Shown here in pieces: positions 53,930-61,502 of a stretch of DNA of 64,000 bases. The stretch covers positions 62,001 to 126,000 of the forward strand of contig JADJLT010000001.1 in assembly GCA_016709965.1 (NCBI GenBank), read 5' to 3'. Position 1 is the first letter of the stretch. The number at the start of each line of letters is the position of its first letter. Position numbers and translations under genes: made by a program. Source of the DNA: Betaproteobacteria bacterium. GTDB lineage: Bacteria > Pseudomonadota > Gammaproteobacteria > Burkholderiales > Rhodocyclaceae. The notes under the pieces were generated by a model. It was not told where the DNA came from. It was given only the letters and a program-made list of their open reading frames with translations, and ran no database searches.

Positions 53930-54739
53930 ATGCGGAAAATGATTTTTGGGCTGTTGTGCTGGCTGGTGCTGTCGCCATTTTTTCTGACCCATGCCGAAAT
54001 CGGGCCGGTTGGCATCGTGGTCATGCATGGCAAATGGGACAAACCTAACGGCCATATCATCGATTTTTCAAGCGCCATGGAACGGGCCGGATTACTCGTT
54101 GTGACGCCCGAAATGCCATGGTCCGGCCGGCGTTCGTACGATGCCGGCGTTGCCGCCATGGAAGGCGACATTGATGCGGCTGTCGGCCAGCTACGCCAGC
54201 GGGGTGCCCGGATAATCATTCTGGCCGGGCACAGCTTCGGGGCGGCGGGAGCCGTCCGTTATGCGGGAAGACACAAGGTGGACGGCGTGATCGCGCTGGC
54301 ACCTGGCCATTACCCGGAAGGCGGTTATTTCACCAACCTGACGGCAAACAGTCGCAGCAAGGCGCAAGCCCTGCTCGATGCCGGCAAGCCGGATGAAACC
54401 GGATGGTTCGACGATCCTAATTCCGGTGGTCGCCTCAAGCAGGTCAAGATGAGCGCCCAGACCTATCTCGACTTTTTCGATCCGGCCGGCCCCATGAATT
54501 TCGGCAACAATGCGGCCGCCGTCCTGCCTGGCACCGCCGTGCAGTGGATCATTGGGCAAGCCGAGGAAAATGGCCTGCAGGCTGCGGCTATGCGGGTATT
54601 CGAACGGCTGCCCAAAGAGCTGGCGGCACGACAGATTGATGTCCCCGGCGGCCACCTGGAAACGCCAGGCAACAGCGCCAGCGTCGCACTCGACTGGATC
54701 CGTTCCCTGCAGCCTGAAGCGGCACCAGCTGCCCGCTGA
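53930..54739 (+). CDS. Exported alpha/beta hydrolase inside the mutasome operon
   Basis: A 269-residue hydrolase with a signal peptide (MRKMIFGLLCWLVLSPFFLT, likely cleavage after THA). The nucleophile elbow is GHSFGAAGA with Ser102; the final His is in VPGGHLETPG. HGKWDKPNGHIIDFSSAMER resembles DUF3530-like or dienelactone-hydrolase-like esterases, but I cannot name the family. It lies between imuB and dnaE2 with 38 and 16 bases of space, on the same strand. A secreted hydrolase has no obvious role in translesion synthesis, so it may be a passenger under SOS control. Confidence 0.8.
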   Translation: MRKMIFGLLCWLVLSPFFLTHAEIGPVGIVVMHGKWDKPNGHIIDFSSAMERAGLLVVTPEMPWSGRRSYDAGVAAMEGDIDAAVGQLRQRGARIIILAGHSFGAAGAVRYAGRHKVDGVIALAPGHYPEGGYFTNLTANSRSKAQALLDAGKPDETGWFDDPNSGGRLKQVKMSAQTYLDFFDPAGPMNFGNNAAAVLPGTAVQWIIGQAEENGLQAAAMRVFERLPKELAARQIDVPGGHLETPGNSASVALDWIRSLQPEAAPAAR

Positions 54740-54755
54740 GAAATGATCCGCAGCC

Positions 54756-57700
54756 GTGCCGCTACCCGAATACGCCGAGTTGCATTGCCTCTCCAATTTC
54801 AGTTTCCTGCGCGGTGCCTCGCATCCGTCTGAACTGGTCGTCCAGGCTGCAGCGCAAGGCTATACGGCACTGGCGCTGACTGACGAGTGTTCGCTGGCCG
54901 GCATTGTCCGAGCGCATCAGGCGGCAAAACAGGCCGGACTGAAGCTGATCGTTGGCAGCGAAATGACCACCCTCGATGGTCTGAAACTGGTCTTCATGGC
55001 CAAAAACCGCGAGGGCTACGGCAACCTGTCGGCGCTGATTACGCTGGCCCGGCGACGAGCGGAGAAGGGCAGTTATACCCTGCAGCGGCATGACCTGAAC
55101 GTCGTGTCGCCGAACGGCGCAGTGCCCGATTGCCTGGTGCTGTGGGTGCCGGGCGAAGCGGCATCGGTCGAAGACGGGCGCTGGCTGGTCGAACGTTTTT
55201 CCGGCCGACTCTGGATTGCCGTCGAGCTGCATGCCGGGCCGGACGATGTCTGCAAATTGGCTGATCTAAATGCTTTGGCAGAGGCTTGCGACTTGCCGCT
55301 GGTGGCTGCTGGCGACGTCCACATGCACATCAAGGCCCGGCGGCCGGTGCAGGATGTGCTGACTGCGCTGCGCCTGAAAACCACGGTTTTCGACGCCGGC
55401 TATGCGCTGTTTCCCAATGGCGAACGACATCTGCGTTCGCGCCTGCGCCTGTCGCGCCTCTATCCGCCCGAACTGCTGGCCGAAACGCTGAAGATCGCCG
55501 ACCTGTGCAGCTTTTCGCTCGACGAGCTGCGCTACGAATATCCGGAAGAGATCGTGCAGCCCGGTCATACGCCGATTTCCTGGCTGCGTCACGAAACCGA
55601 ACTTGGTTTGCTGCGCCGCTATCCGCAAGGGGTTCCGGCTGAGGTTAAAAAGCTTGTCGAGCACGAACTGACACTAATCGCCGAACTGAAATACGAAGCC
55701 TATTTCCTGACCGTGTACGACATCGTCTGCTTTGCCCGCAGCGTCGATATCCTGTGCCAGGGCCGCGGTTCGGCGGCCAATTCCATCGTCTGCTTCGCGC
55801 TGGGCATCACCGAGGTCAGCCCGGATCGTTCGGGCATGCTGTTCGAGCGCTTCATCTCGAAGGAGCGCGGCGAGCCGCCGGACATTGACGTCGATTTTGA
55901 GCACGAGCGGCGCCCCGAGGTCATCGCCTACATCTACAGAAAATATGGCCGCGAGCGGACAGCGCTGGCCGCGGCAGTGATCACCTACCGGACCAAGGGC
56001 GCGCTGCGCGATGCGGGTAGGGTGCTGGGTTTCGAGACGGCGCGCATTGACGCGCTGACAGCTTCGCTCGCCTGGTGGGACAAGCGCGAGCAACTGCCGG
56101 AGCGCTTTGCCGAGCAGGGGCTGGACCCGGCCTCGCCACGCGTCGAAAAATGGTTGTGGATTGCCGGGCAACTGCGCGGCTTTCCGCGCCACCTGACGCA
56201 GCATGTCGGCGGTTTCGTGATGTCGCGCGGGCCGTTGGCCCGGCTGGTCCCGGTCGAAAACACGGCGATGGCGGAACGCACGGTGATCCAGTGGGACAAG
56301 GATGATCTCGATGCGGTCGGCCTGATGAAGGTCGACGTCCTGGCCCTCGGCATGCTCTCGGCGATCCGCCGGATGCTTTCAATTTTGGCCAAAATTTCCG
56401 GTCGACCGTGGCATTTGAAGGATATTCCACCGGAAGACCCGGCCACCTACGAAATGCTCTGCCACGCTGACAGCATGGGCGTCTTCCAGGTCGAGTCGCG
56501 CGCCCAGATGGCCATGTTGCCGCGCCTCAAGCCGCGCAACTTTTACGATCTGGTGGTCGAAGTCGCCCTCGTTCGCCCCGGCCCGATTCAGGGCGACATG
56601 GTGCATCCCTACCTCAAACGGCGGCAGGGCAGGGAGCGCATCGACAAAGTCTCGCCAGCCGTCGACGCCGTGCTGGCGCGCACCTACGGCGTGCCGATTT
56701 TTCAGGAACAGGTCATGCAACTGGCCGTCGTCGCCGCCAATTTCACCCCCGGCGAGGCCGATCAGCTGCGGCGGGCGATGGCCGCCTGGAAGCGCAAGGG
56801 CGGTCTCGAACCCTTCGAACAAAAGCTGCTCGCCGGCATGGCTGCCAACAACCTGCCGGAAAGCTTCGCCCGGCGCATCATTGCCCAGATTCAGGGCTTC
56901 GGCGAATACGGCTTTCCCGAATCGCACGCTGCCAGCTTTGCATTGCTCGTCTACTTCTCCGCGTGGTTCAAGCGTCACCATCCGTCCATCTTCCTGTGTG
57001 GCCTGCTCAACAGCCAGCCGATGGGCTTCTATTCGCCCTCCATGTTGATTCAGGATGCCCGTCGTCACGGGGTCAGCGTGCTGCCACCCGATGTCACCGC
57101 CAGCGACTGGGATAGCCGCCTCGACGAAAATAGTGCCGTCCGCCTTGGCCTGCGCCAGATTAGCGGACTGTCAAAAAGCGCTGCTGAGCGCATTGCTACG
57201 GTCAACCGCGCCCCGAAGGAAGTCCCCTTGGGGGAGAAAAATCACCCATTTTTGAATGTTTCCGATCTAGCCGCCCGAGCCGGATTGCAACGCCGCGACC
57301 TCGACCAGCTCGCCGCCGCCGATGCCCTGCAAAGCCTGGCCGGCCACCGTCGACAAGCCGCCTGGGCTGCCACGGCGGCGGTCGTGCAGGGCGATCTGTT
57401 CGACGCCACGCCCATGCGTGAGGCGCCCACCGAGCTTCCCGAGCCGAACGCTGGCGAAAACCTCGTCGCTGATTACCGCAGCCTGAACCTCACGCTGCGC
57501 AGCCATCCGCTGACGTTGTTGCGCCAGCCTCTGGCCGAACGCCGCTTTGTCACCGCCGTCGACCTGAAAGGCACAGGCCATTGCGCCTTGGTTCGCGCTG
57601 CCGGCATTGTTGTCGGCCGCCAGCGTCCGGGCACCGCCACCGGCATCGTGTTCGTCACGCTGGAGGACGAAACCGGGCTGGTCAATGTCGTCGTCCATCC

Positions 57701-57866
57701 ACAACTCGTTGAAAAGCAGCGGCGCGAACTGCTCGGATCAACGCTGCTCGGCGTTTATGGGCAATTGCAGATAGAAGGCGAAGTCGTTCACCTCGTTGCC
57801 AAGCGTCTGGTCAATCTGTCGGACTGGCTCGGCCGCCTGGAAACGTCGAGCCGGGATTTCCACTGA
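54756..57866 (+). CDS. dnaE2: DnaE2, error-prone DNA polymerase III alpha-like
   Basis: Catalytic polymerase of the SOS mutasome, 1036 residues from GTG 54756. PHP domain at the N-terminus (ELHCLSNFSFLRGASHPSEL); active-site Asp residues in GEPPDIDVDFEHERR near residue 378; YLKRRQGRERI and MAAWKRKGGLEPFEQ as usual; C-terminal OB fold IVFVTLEDETGLVNVVVHPQ. Oddity: LSILAKISGRPWHLKDIP near residue 545 is encoded by a full copy of the dispersed element, where relatives have unrelated residues. A second region, VNRAPKEVPLGEKNHPFL, starts with the element core on the minus strand and looks like an insertion. Confidence 0.94.
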   Translation: MPLPEYAELHCLSNFSFLRGASHPSELVVQAAAQGYTALALTDECSLAGIVRAHQAAKQAGLKLIVGSEMTTLDGLKLVFMAKNREGYGNLSALITLARRRAEKGSYTLQRHDLNVVSPNGAVPDCLVLWVPGEAASVEDGRWLVERFSGRLWIAVELHAGPDDVCKLADLNALAEACDLPLVAAGDVHMHIKARRPVQDVLTALRLKTTVFDAGYALFPNGERHLRSRLRLSRLYPPELLAETLKIADLCSFSLDELRYEYPEEIVQPGHTPISWLRHETELGLLRRYPQGVPAEVKKLVEHELTLIAELKYEAYFLTVYDIVCFARSVDILCQGRGSAANSIVCFALGITEVSPDRSGMLFERFISKERGEPPDIDVDFEHERRPEVIAYIYRKYGRERTALAAAVITYRTKGALRDAGRVLGFETARIDALTASLAWWDKREQLPERFAEQGLDPASPRVEKWLWIAGQLRGFPRHLTQHVGGFVMSRGPLARLVPVENTAMAERTVIQWDKDDLDAVGLMKVDVLALGMLSAIRRMLSILAKISGRPWHLKDIPPEDPATYEMLCHADSMGVFQVESRAQMAMLPRLKPRNFYDLVVEVALVRPGPIQGDMVHPYLKRRQGRERIDKVSPAVDAVLARTYGVPIFQEQVMQLAVVAANFTPGEADQLRRAMAAWKRKGGLEPFEQKLLAGMAANNLPESFARRIIAQIQGFGEYGFPESHAASFALLVYFSAWFKRHHPSIFLCGLLNSQPMGFYSPSMLIQDARRHGVSVLPPDVTASDWDSRLDENSAVRLGLRQISGLSKSAAERIATVNRAPKEVPLGEKNHPFLNVSDLAARAGLQRRDLDQLAAADALQSLAGHRRQAAWAATAAVVQGDLFDATPMREAPTELPEPNAGENLVADYRSLNLTLRSHPLTLLRQPLAERRFVTAVDLKGTGHCALVRAAGIVVGRQRPGTATGIVFVTLEDETGLVNVVVHPQLVEKQRRELLGSTLLGVYGQLQIEGEVVHLVAKRLVNLSDWLGRLETSSRDFH
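56379..56412 (+). repeat. Dispersed two-palindrome element, copy 11 (inside dnaE2)
   Basis: AATTTTGGCCAAAATT then TCCGGTCGACCGTGGCA; both palindromes are perfect. Read as ILAKISGRPWH, a different frame from the xdhC and imuB copies. Confidence 0.85.
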
Positions 57867-57893
57867 CAGCAAGGTCTGACAAACTTCGCTATA

Positions 57894-57909
57894 CTGTACA
57901 GATGAACAG
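57894..57909. promoter_or_regulatory. LexA box overlapping the dinB start codon
   Basis: CTGTACAGATGAACAG; the dinB ATG is at 57902, inside the box. TATACT at 57890-57895 may be the -10 hexamer, putting the transcript start at or next to the ATG. Confidence 0.7.
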
Positions 57910-59050
57910 TCATCGGCGAATCGCCCACCTCGACATGGATGCCTTCTTTGCATCCGTTGAATTGCTCCGTTACCCGGAGCTACGTGGGCAGCCCGTCGTG
58001 GTCGGCGGGCGCAACGTTCATCAGCCGGTCGAGCAGCCTGACGGCAGCAAGCATTTCGCCCGGCTGCGCGAATACGCCGGGCGCGGCGTCATCACCACCT
58101 CGACCTACGAAGCGCGGGCATTGGGCGTGTTTTCCGGCATGGGGCTGATGAAGTCCGCCCAGCTCGCCCCCGATGCCATTCTGCTGCCGGCCAACTTTGA
58201 CGCCTACCGCGACTACTCCCGCCGCTTCAAGGCTGCGGTGGCGACGATTGCGCCACAGATCGAAGATCGCGGCATCGATGAAATTTACATCGACCTCAGC
58301 GACATTCCAGAGGAAAGCGAATTGCTGGCGCGGCGCATCAAGCAGGCCGTATTTGAAGCCACAGGCTTGACCTGTTCGATCGGCATTTCGCCCAACAAGC
58401 TGCTGTCAAAAATCGGTTCAGACCTCGACAAGCCGAACGGCATCACCATCCTCGACATGGAACAGGTTCAGACGCGAATCTGGCCCTTGCCCGCCAAGAA
58501 AATCAACGGCATCGGCCCCAAGGCCACGGAGCGGCTGATCGGCCTTGGCATCAATACCATCGGCGAACTGGCGGCAACGCCCGTCGAGCTGCTGGTCAGA
58601 AAGTTCGGACAAAGCACCGGCGCCTGGCTACACCGGGTTTCCCACGGCATCGATGACCGGCCGCTGGTCACCGAATCGGAACCCAAATCGATCAGCCGCG
58701 AAAGCACCTTCGAGCGGGATTTGCATGCGAAGCAGGACAGGGCGGAACTATCCGAAATTTTTACCGCGCTCTGCATGCGGGTGGCCGATGACCTCAAACG
58801 AAAGGGTTACGCCAGCCGAACCATAGGCATCAAGCTGCGCTACTCGGATTTTCATGCCGTGACGCGGGATGTCACCTTGCCGGGCGGCGTCTGCGATGGC
58901 GCTGACATCAGAAAGGCAGCGGGAGAGTGCCTGAAACGGGTGCCACTGACGCAAAGGATTCGACTGCTCGGCGTTCGGGCCAGTGGTCTGGTGCCGCTGG
59001 GGTTTTCAGAGGTTGAAGCTGTTTCTGTTCAGGCCGAACTACCGCTTTAG
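57902..59050 (+). CDS. dinB: DNA polymerase IV (Y family)
   Basis: Translesion polymerase. 382 residues: DMDAFFASVE (11-20), catalytic Asp126-Glu127 in DEIYIDLSD, SIGISPNKLLSKIGSDLDKP, and a C-terminal QAELPL that fits a sliding-clamp binding motif. Residues 38-62 (NVHQPVEQPDGSKHFARLRE and on) form an insertion not present in E. coli DinB but common in betaproteobacterial DinB. The ATG lies within a LexA box and lacks a ribosome site, so translation may be leaderless; the next ATG is in DMDAFF and is too far in. SOS control is strongly indicated. Confidence 0.94.
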   Translation: MNSHRRIAHLDMDAFFASVELLRYPELRGQPVVVGGRNVHQPVEQPDGSKHFARLREYAGRGVITTSTYEARALGVFSGMGLMKSAQLAPDAILLPANFDAYRDYSRRFKAAVATIAPQIEDRGIDEIYIDLSDIPEESELLARRIKQAVFEATGLTCSIGISPNKLLSKIGSDLDKPNGITILDMEQVQTRIWPLPAKKINGIGPKATERLIGLGINTIGELAATPVELLVRKFGQSTGAWLHRVSHGIDDRPLVTESEPKSISRESTFERDLHAKQDRAELSEIFTALCMRVADDLKRKGYASRTIGIKLRYSDFHAVTRDVTLPGGVCDGADIRKAAGECLKRVPLTQRIRLLGVRASGLVPLGFSEVEAVSVQAELPL

Positions 59051-59275
59051 CGAATACGTCATCTTCTGGATTTTGCGAATCTATCATCCAGATTTCGGCC
59101 AGGAGCGGTCCCTCAAGAAACGGCTCCATAGCGGATATTTGGCTCTGTCCGTATGATTATTGATTGATAAGGAGACCCGTACCGGATAATCTCCATGTCA
59201 TTCAAAAGCTTATGAGCGATTCAGCTGTGTCCGTACTATTAGCAATAACCCAGACGTTTCTGCGCCTGAATAACA

Positions 59276-59282
59276 GTTGGGC
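59276..59282 (+). other. Integron-type core site at the start of cassette 1
   Basis: GTTGGGC fits the core consensus GTTRRRY. It is 9 bases before the ATG of the first unknown gene and is complementary at six of seven bases to the R'' box of that cassette's own attC, as expected for a mobile cassette. No attC stem is seen upstream, so this could be the attI junction or an eroded site. Confidence 0.55.
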
Positions 59283-59291
59283 GTCTTAGCC

Positions 59292-59867
59292 ATGCAGCAT
59301 TCTGATCAGCCATCACTTGAACTTGCTAAGGCGCGAGCTGCCATTGGTGAAATGCGCGACGCGAAAACACTCGACGCGCTCGAGGAGGCGTGGAAGGAGT
59401 TTCTTGGACGCTTGGAGCGAGTTTGGAACAAAGGAGTAAGTCACTTCGGCAAGAGTCCGAAATGGAACGGATGGAAAGGGCAATTTGAGGGTCTCCGAAA
59501 AACTGACCCGCTGCTTTCTTATCTCGTCAACGCTCGCGGTGCAGACGAACACACGGTTAATGAAATTGTTGGCAGAGAGGCTCCTGGCATAGGAATCAAT
59601 CCTGCTAAGGGGAACAGCCTTTATATCGAACGCATGGAAATCAACAACGGCAACATCTTTATCCAGTCACCGCAGAAGATAAGAGTCGATTTTCTCCCGG
59701 CAAGAACTACGCTCCTACCGGTAACAAATCGCGGTCGTGTTTACGCCGTTCCAACATCGCACCTCGGCAACCCTGTCGATCTAATGAATGTCATCGCGGT
59801 TGCTGACGTAGCTGCTGAGTTCTACGAAAATTTCCTGGCTAGGGCCGAGGAATTCTTCGTCAAATGA
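59292..59867 (+). CDS. Integron cassette gene 1: hypothetical protein
   Basis: A 191-residue soluble protein I do not recognise. Blocks: LDALEEAWKEFLGRLERVWN, a basic KGVSHFGKSPKWNGWKGQFE, then DPLLSYLVNARGADEHTVNE and a beta-rich half with YIERMEINNGNIFIQSPQK. No signal or membrane segment. The ATG at 59292 lies 9 bases after a core site, and an attC-like site begins 15 bases after the stop. A sample line inside it (59641-59700) is 28 of 60 G+C, compared with 36 of 60 in dinB (58501-58560), consistent with acquisition. Confidence 0.7.
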   Translation: MQHSDQPSLELAKARAAIGEMRDAKTLDALEEAWKEFLGRLERVWNKGVSHFGKSPKWNGWKGQFEGLRKTDPLLSYLVNARGADEHTVNEIVGREAPGIGINPAKGNSLYIERMEINNGNIFIQSPQKIRVDFLPARTTLLPVTNRGRVYAVPTSHLGNPVDLMNVIAVADVAAEFYENFLARAEEFFVK

Positions 59868-59882
59868 GAGCCAACGGACGAC

Positions 59883-59949
59883 GCCCAATCCACCATTCCA
59901 CCGGACCTGCGCATAAAGCCGCGCAGGCCGGTGAATTCCAACGTTTGCC
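59883..59949 (+). other. attC-like recombination site 1
   Basis: R'' GCCCAAT (59883-59889), 9-base spacer, stem CACCGG-A-CCTGCGC (59899-59912) pairing with GCGCAGG-CCGGTG (59921-59933) with one extrahelical A, eight-base loop, 9-base spacer, then core GTTTGCC (59943-59949). The order, the single bulged base and the equal spacers match integron attC architecture; the last core bases deviate from GTTRRRY. Confidence 0.7.
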
Positions 59950-59958
59950 TCACAAGAC

Positions 59959-60549
59959 ATGCTAATCGCCGACCAAATCAACCTCGCAATTGCGATTGTG
60001 TCAGGCTTGACTGCGCTTGCCTCTTTAGCCGTCATGCTTGCAACATTCAAAATACTTCAGGCCAACCGTGAGTCGGTGGCAGTTATGCGAGAGCAGGTGC
60101 GCTCCCTTAGCCGTCCATACATCCAGATTACACCGTGGGTTCGAACTGGCAGCACCCTTATAATGCTCACGATTCGGAACGCTGGATCAACGAACGCTAG
60201 AAATCTCAATCTATCGATGGATCGCGATTTCTACTTCAATGGCGACATGGGGGCAGGTAAGAATCTGCGAGCGTTCTCCGCATTCACTGAAGTCATCGTG
60301 TGCTTGCCACCTCACGCAGAGCTAGTCTTTCATCTCGGCGTCGGCCATGTCGTTTTCAGAAGCCAAGAGCACTGCCCAACTCGATTCACGATCACCGCCG
60401 ATTACGACTTCGAAGGCGAACACGCTTCCGAAGCCACGGTAGTAGATCTTCAACCATTTCAATTCACCGCACAGCCCATTGACCCGGTGGCCGAGCAGAT
60501 AGAAAAGCTCACGCAGGCGCTCAAAGAAATTGCGCGAGACGCGAAGTGA
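59959..60549 (+). CDS. Integron cassette gene 2: membrane-anchored hypothetical protein
   Basis: A 196-residue protein with one N-terminal membrane segment (INLAIAIVSGLTALASLAVM, about residues 7-26), a short helix QANRESVAVMREQVRSLSRP, then a beta-sandwich-like domain (YIQITPWVRTGSTLIMLTIR, NAGSTNARNLNLSM) and a C-terminal coiled coil EQIEKLTQALKEIARDAK. Not recognised as a characterised family, although an N-anchored beta domain of this shape is frequent in phage-defence and stress proteins. The ATG lies nine bases after the attC1 core and attC2 starts one base after the stop. Confidence 0.7.
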   Translation: MLIADQINLAIAIVSGLTALASLAVMLATFKILQANRESVAVMREQVRSLSRPYIQITPWVRTGSTLIMLTIRNAGSTNARNLNLSMDRDFYFNGDMGAGKNLRAFSAFTEVIVCLPPHAELVFHLGVGHVVFRSQEHCPTRFTITADYDFEGEHASEATVVDLQPFQFTAQPIDPVAEQIEKLTQALKEIARDAK

Positions 60550-60550
60550 G

Positions 60551-60622
60551 GCCGAACTGGCGCTTAGAGGGGACCGCCTCCAAGTTCCGCCCTCCGGCGG
60601 CCCCTCAAGCTGAATGTTCCTG
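60551..60622 (+). other. attC-like recombination site 2
   Basis: R'' GCCGAAC (60551-60557), 10-base spacer, stem AGGGG-A-CCGCC (60568-60578) pairing with GGCGG-CCCCT (60596-60605) with one extrahelical A, 17-base terminal region, 10-base spacer, core GTTCCTG (60616-60622). The layout matches attC1; only GTT of the final core is conserved. Confidence 0.65.
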
Positions 60623-60747
60623 AGCGGTCGCTTTTCCAAGGTTCGACCGGCTGCAAAGGGCACCCAGTTGTCGTTCGACTTTGGCTGACTATCGCCAATG
60701 CAATTGGATGGTCTAGTTAATACGATTCCCCTAGCACCGCTTGAGCT

Positions 60748-61443
60748 CTACTCAATTCGCAGCATGGGCGCGCCAAGGTGCCCGACCTTGACGTAAATGA
60801 GCGCCCCCTCGCCACCTGTGAACGGGGTGTGATTGCTCCAGCGCGGGTTTCGCAGCCAGGTTCCGGCCGGGTACTCCCCGAATTCATCATGAAATACGCC
60901 GTTAAGGACCAGAATTTCCTCGCCGCCGGGATGCGTATGCGCATTGAAGCGAGTGTGGGGCTTCCATGTCACCAAGGCCGTACTTACTCCGTCGAACTCA
61001 TGAAGCGGCATCACTGACAAGCCCGGTACAAGGCCGGGGCGCCAACTCGTGGTGTTGGTGTCGAGCACAACTTTCTGGGTATCTCCCGGGGAGAACTGCC
61101 ATAGCTTGGCGAAAATTGTGCAGCCTTCCCGGGTGAAGGGCGTGTGCTTTGAGCCCGGTGGATTTCGCACGTAGGTGCCGGCCGGGTAATCGCCATGCTC
61201 GTCGGAAAACACGCCGTCAAGCACCAGAAACTCTTCACCGCCGCCATGTGTGTGCTCGCTGAACTGCGAACCGGGCGCATAGCGCACGATGCTTGTGGCG
61301 CGGGCGATCTCGCCGCCAATTCGATCAAGCCGATGCCGCCAGACGCCGGGGCAGGGGGAGGGTACCCAGGCGTCTTCTGTCACCGGCGGGATGACGACAC
61401 GTTGATCAAAATCGGCGTTGATGCGGAGGTCGGTGTCGTTCAA
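60748..61443 (-). CDS. Double-cupin protein (ChrR C-terminal-like)
   Basis: A 231-residue protein made of two tandem cupin repeats that resemble each other: first EHTHGGGEEFLVLDGVFSDE with GDYPAGTYVRNPPGSKHTPF, second AHTHPGGEEILVLNGVFHDE with GEYPAGTWLRNPRWSNHTPF. Each keeps the His-His-Glu metal set. The repeats match the C-terminal cupin of the anti-sigma factor ChrR, but the zinc anti-sigma domain is missing, so an enzymatic or metal-storage role is more likely. It lies past the cassette pair on the opposite strand. Confidence 0.85.
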   Translation of the reverse strand: MNDTDLRINADFDQRVVIPPVTEDAWVPSPCPGVWRHRLDRIGGEIARATSIVRYAPGSQFSEHTHGGGEEFLVLDGVFSDEHGDYPAGTYVRNPPGSKHTPFTREGCTIFAKLWQFSPGDTQKVVLDTNTTSWRPGLVPGLSVMPLHEFDGVSTALVTWKPHTRFNAHTHPGGEEILVLNGVFHDEFGEYPAGTWLRNPRWSNHTPFTGGEGALIYVKVGHLGAPMLRIE

Positions 61444-61502
61444 AACAGTCTCTGGGTAGGTTCAATGCAGATAAGAGTGAGCATTCGGCAAATCGTTCTG
61501 CT

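Noticed and set aside
59101..59128. GGAGC/GCTCC hairpin after dinB as a third attC or terminator
   Set aside because: Only a five-base stem, no R boxes and no T-run.
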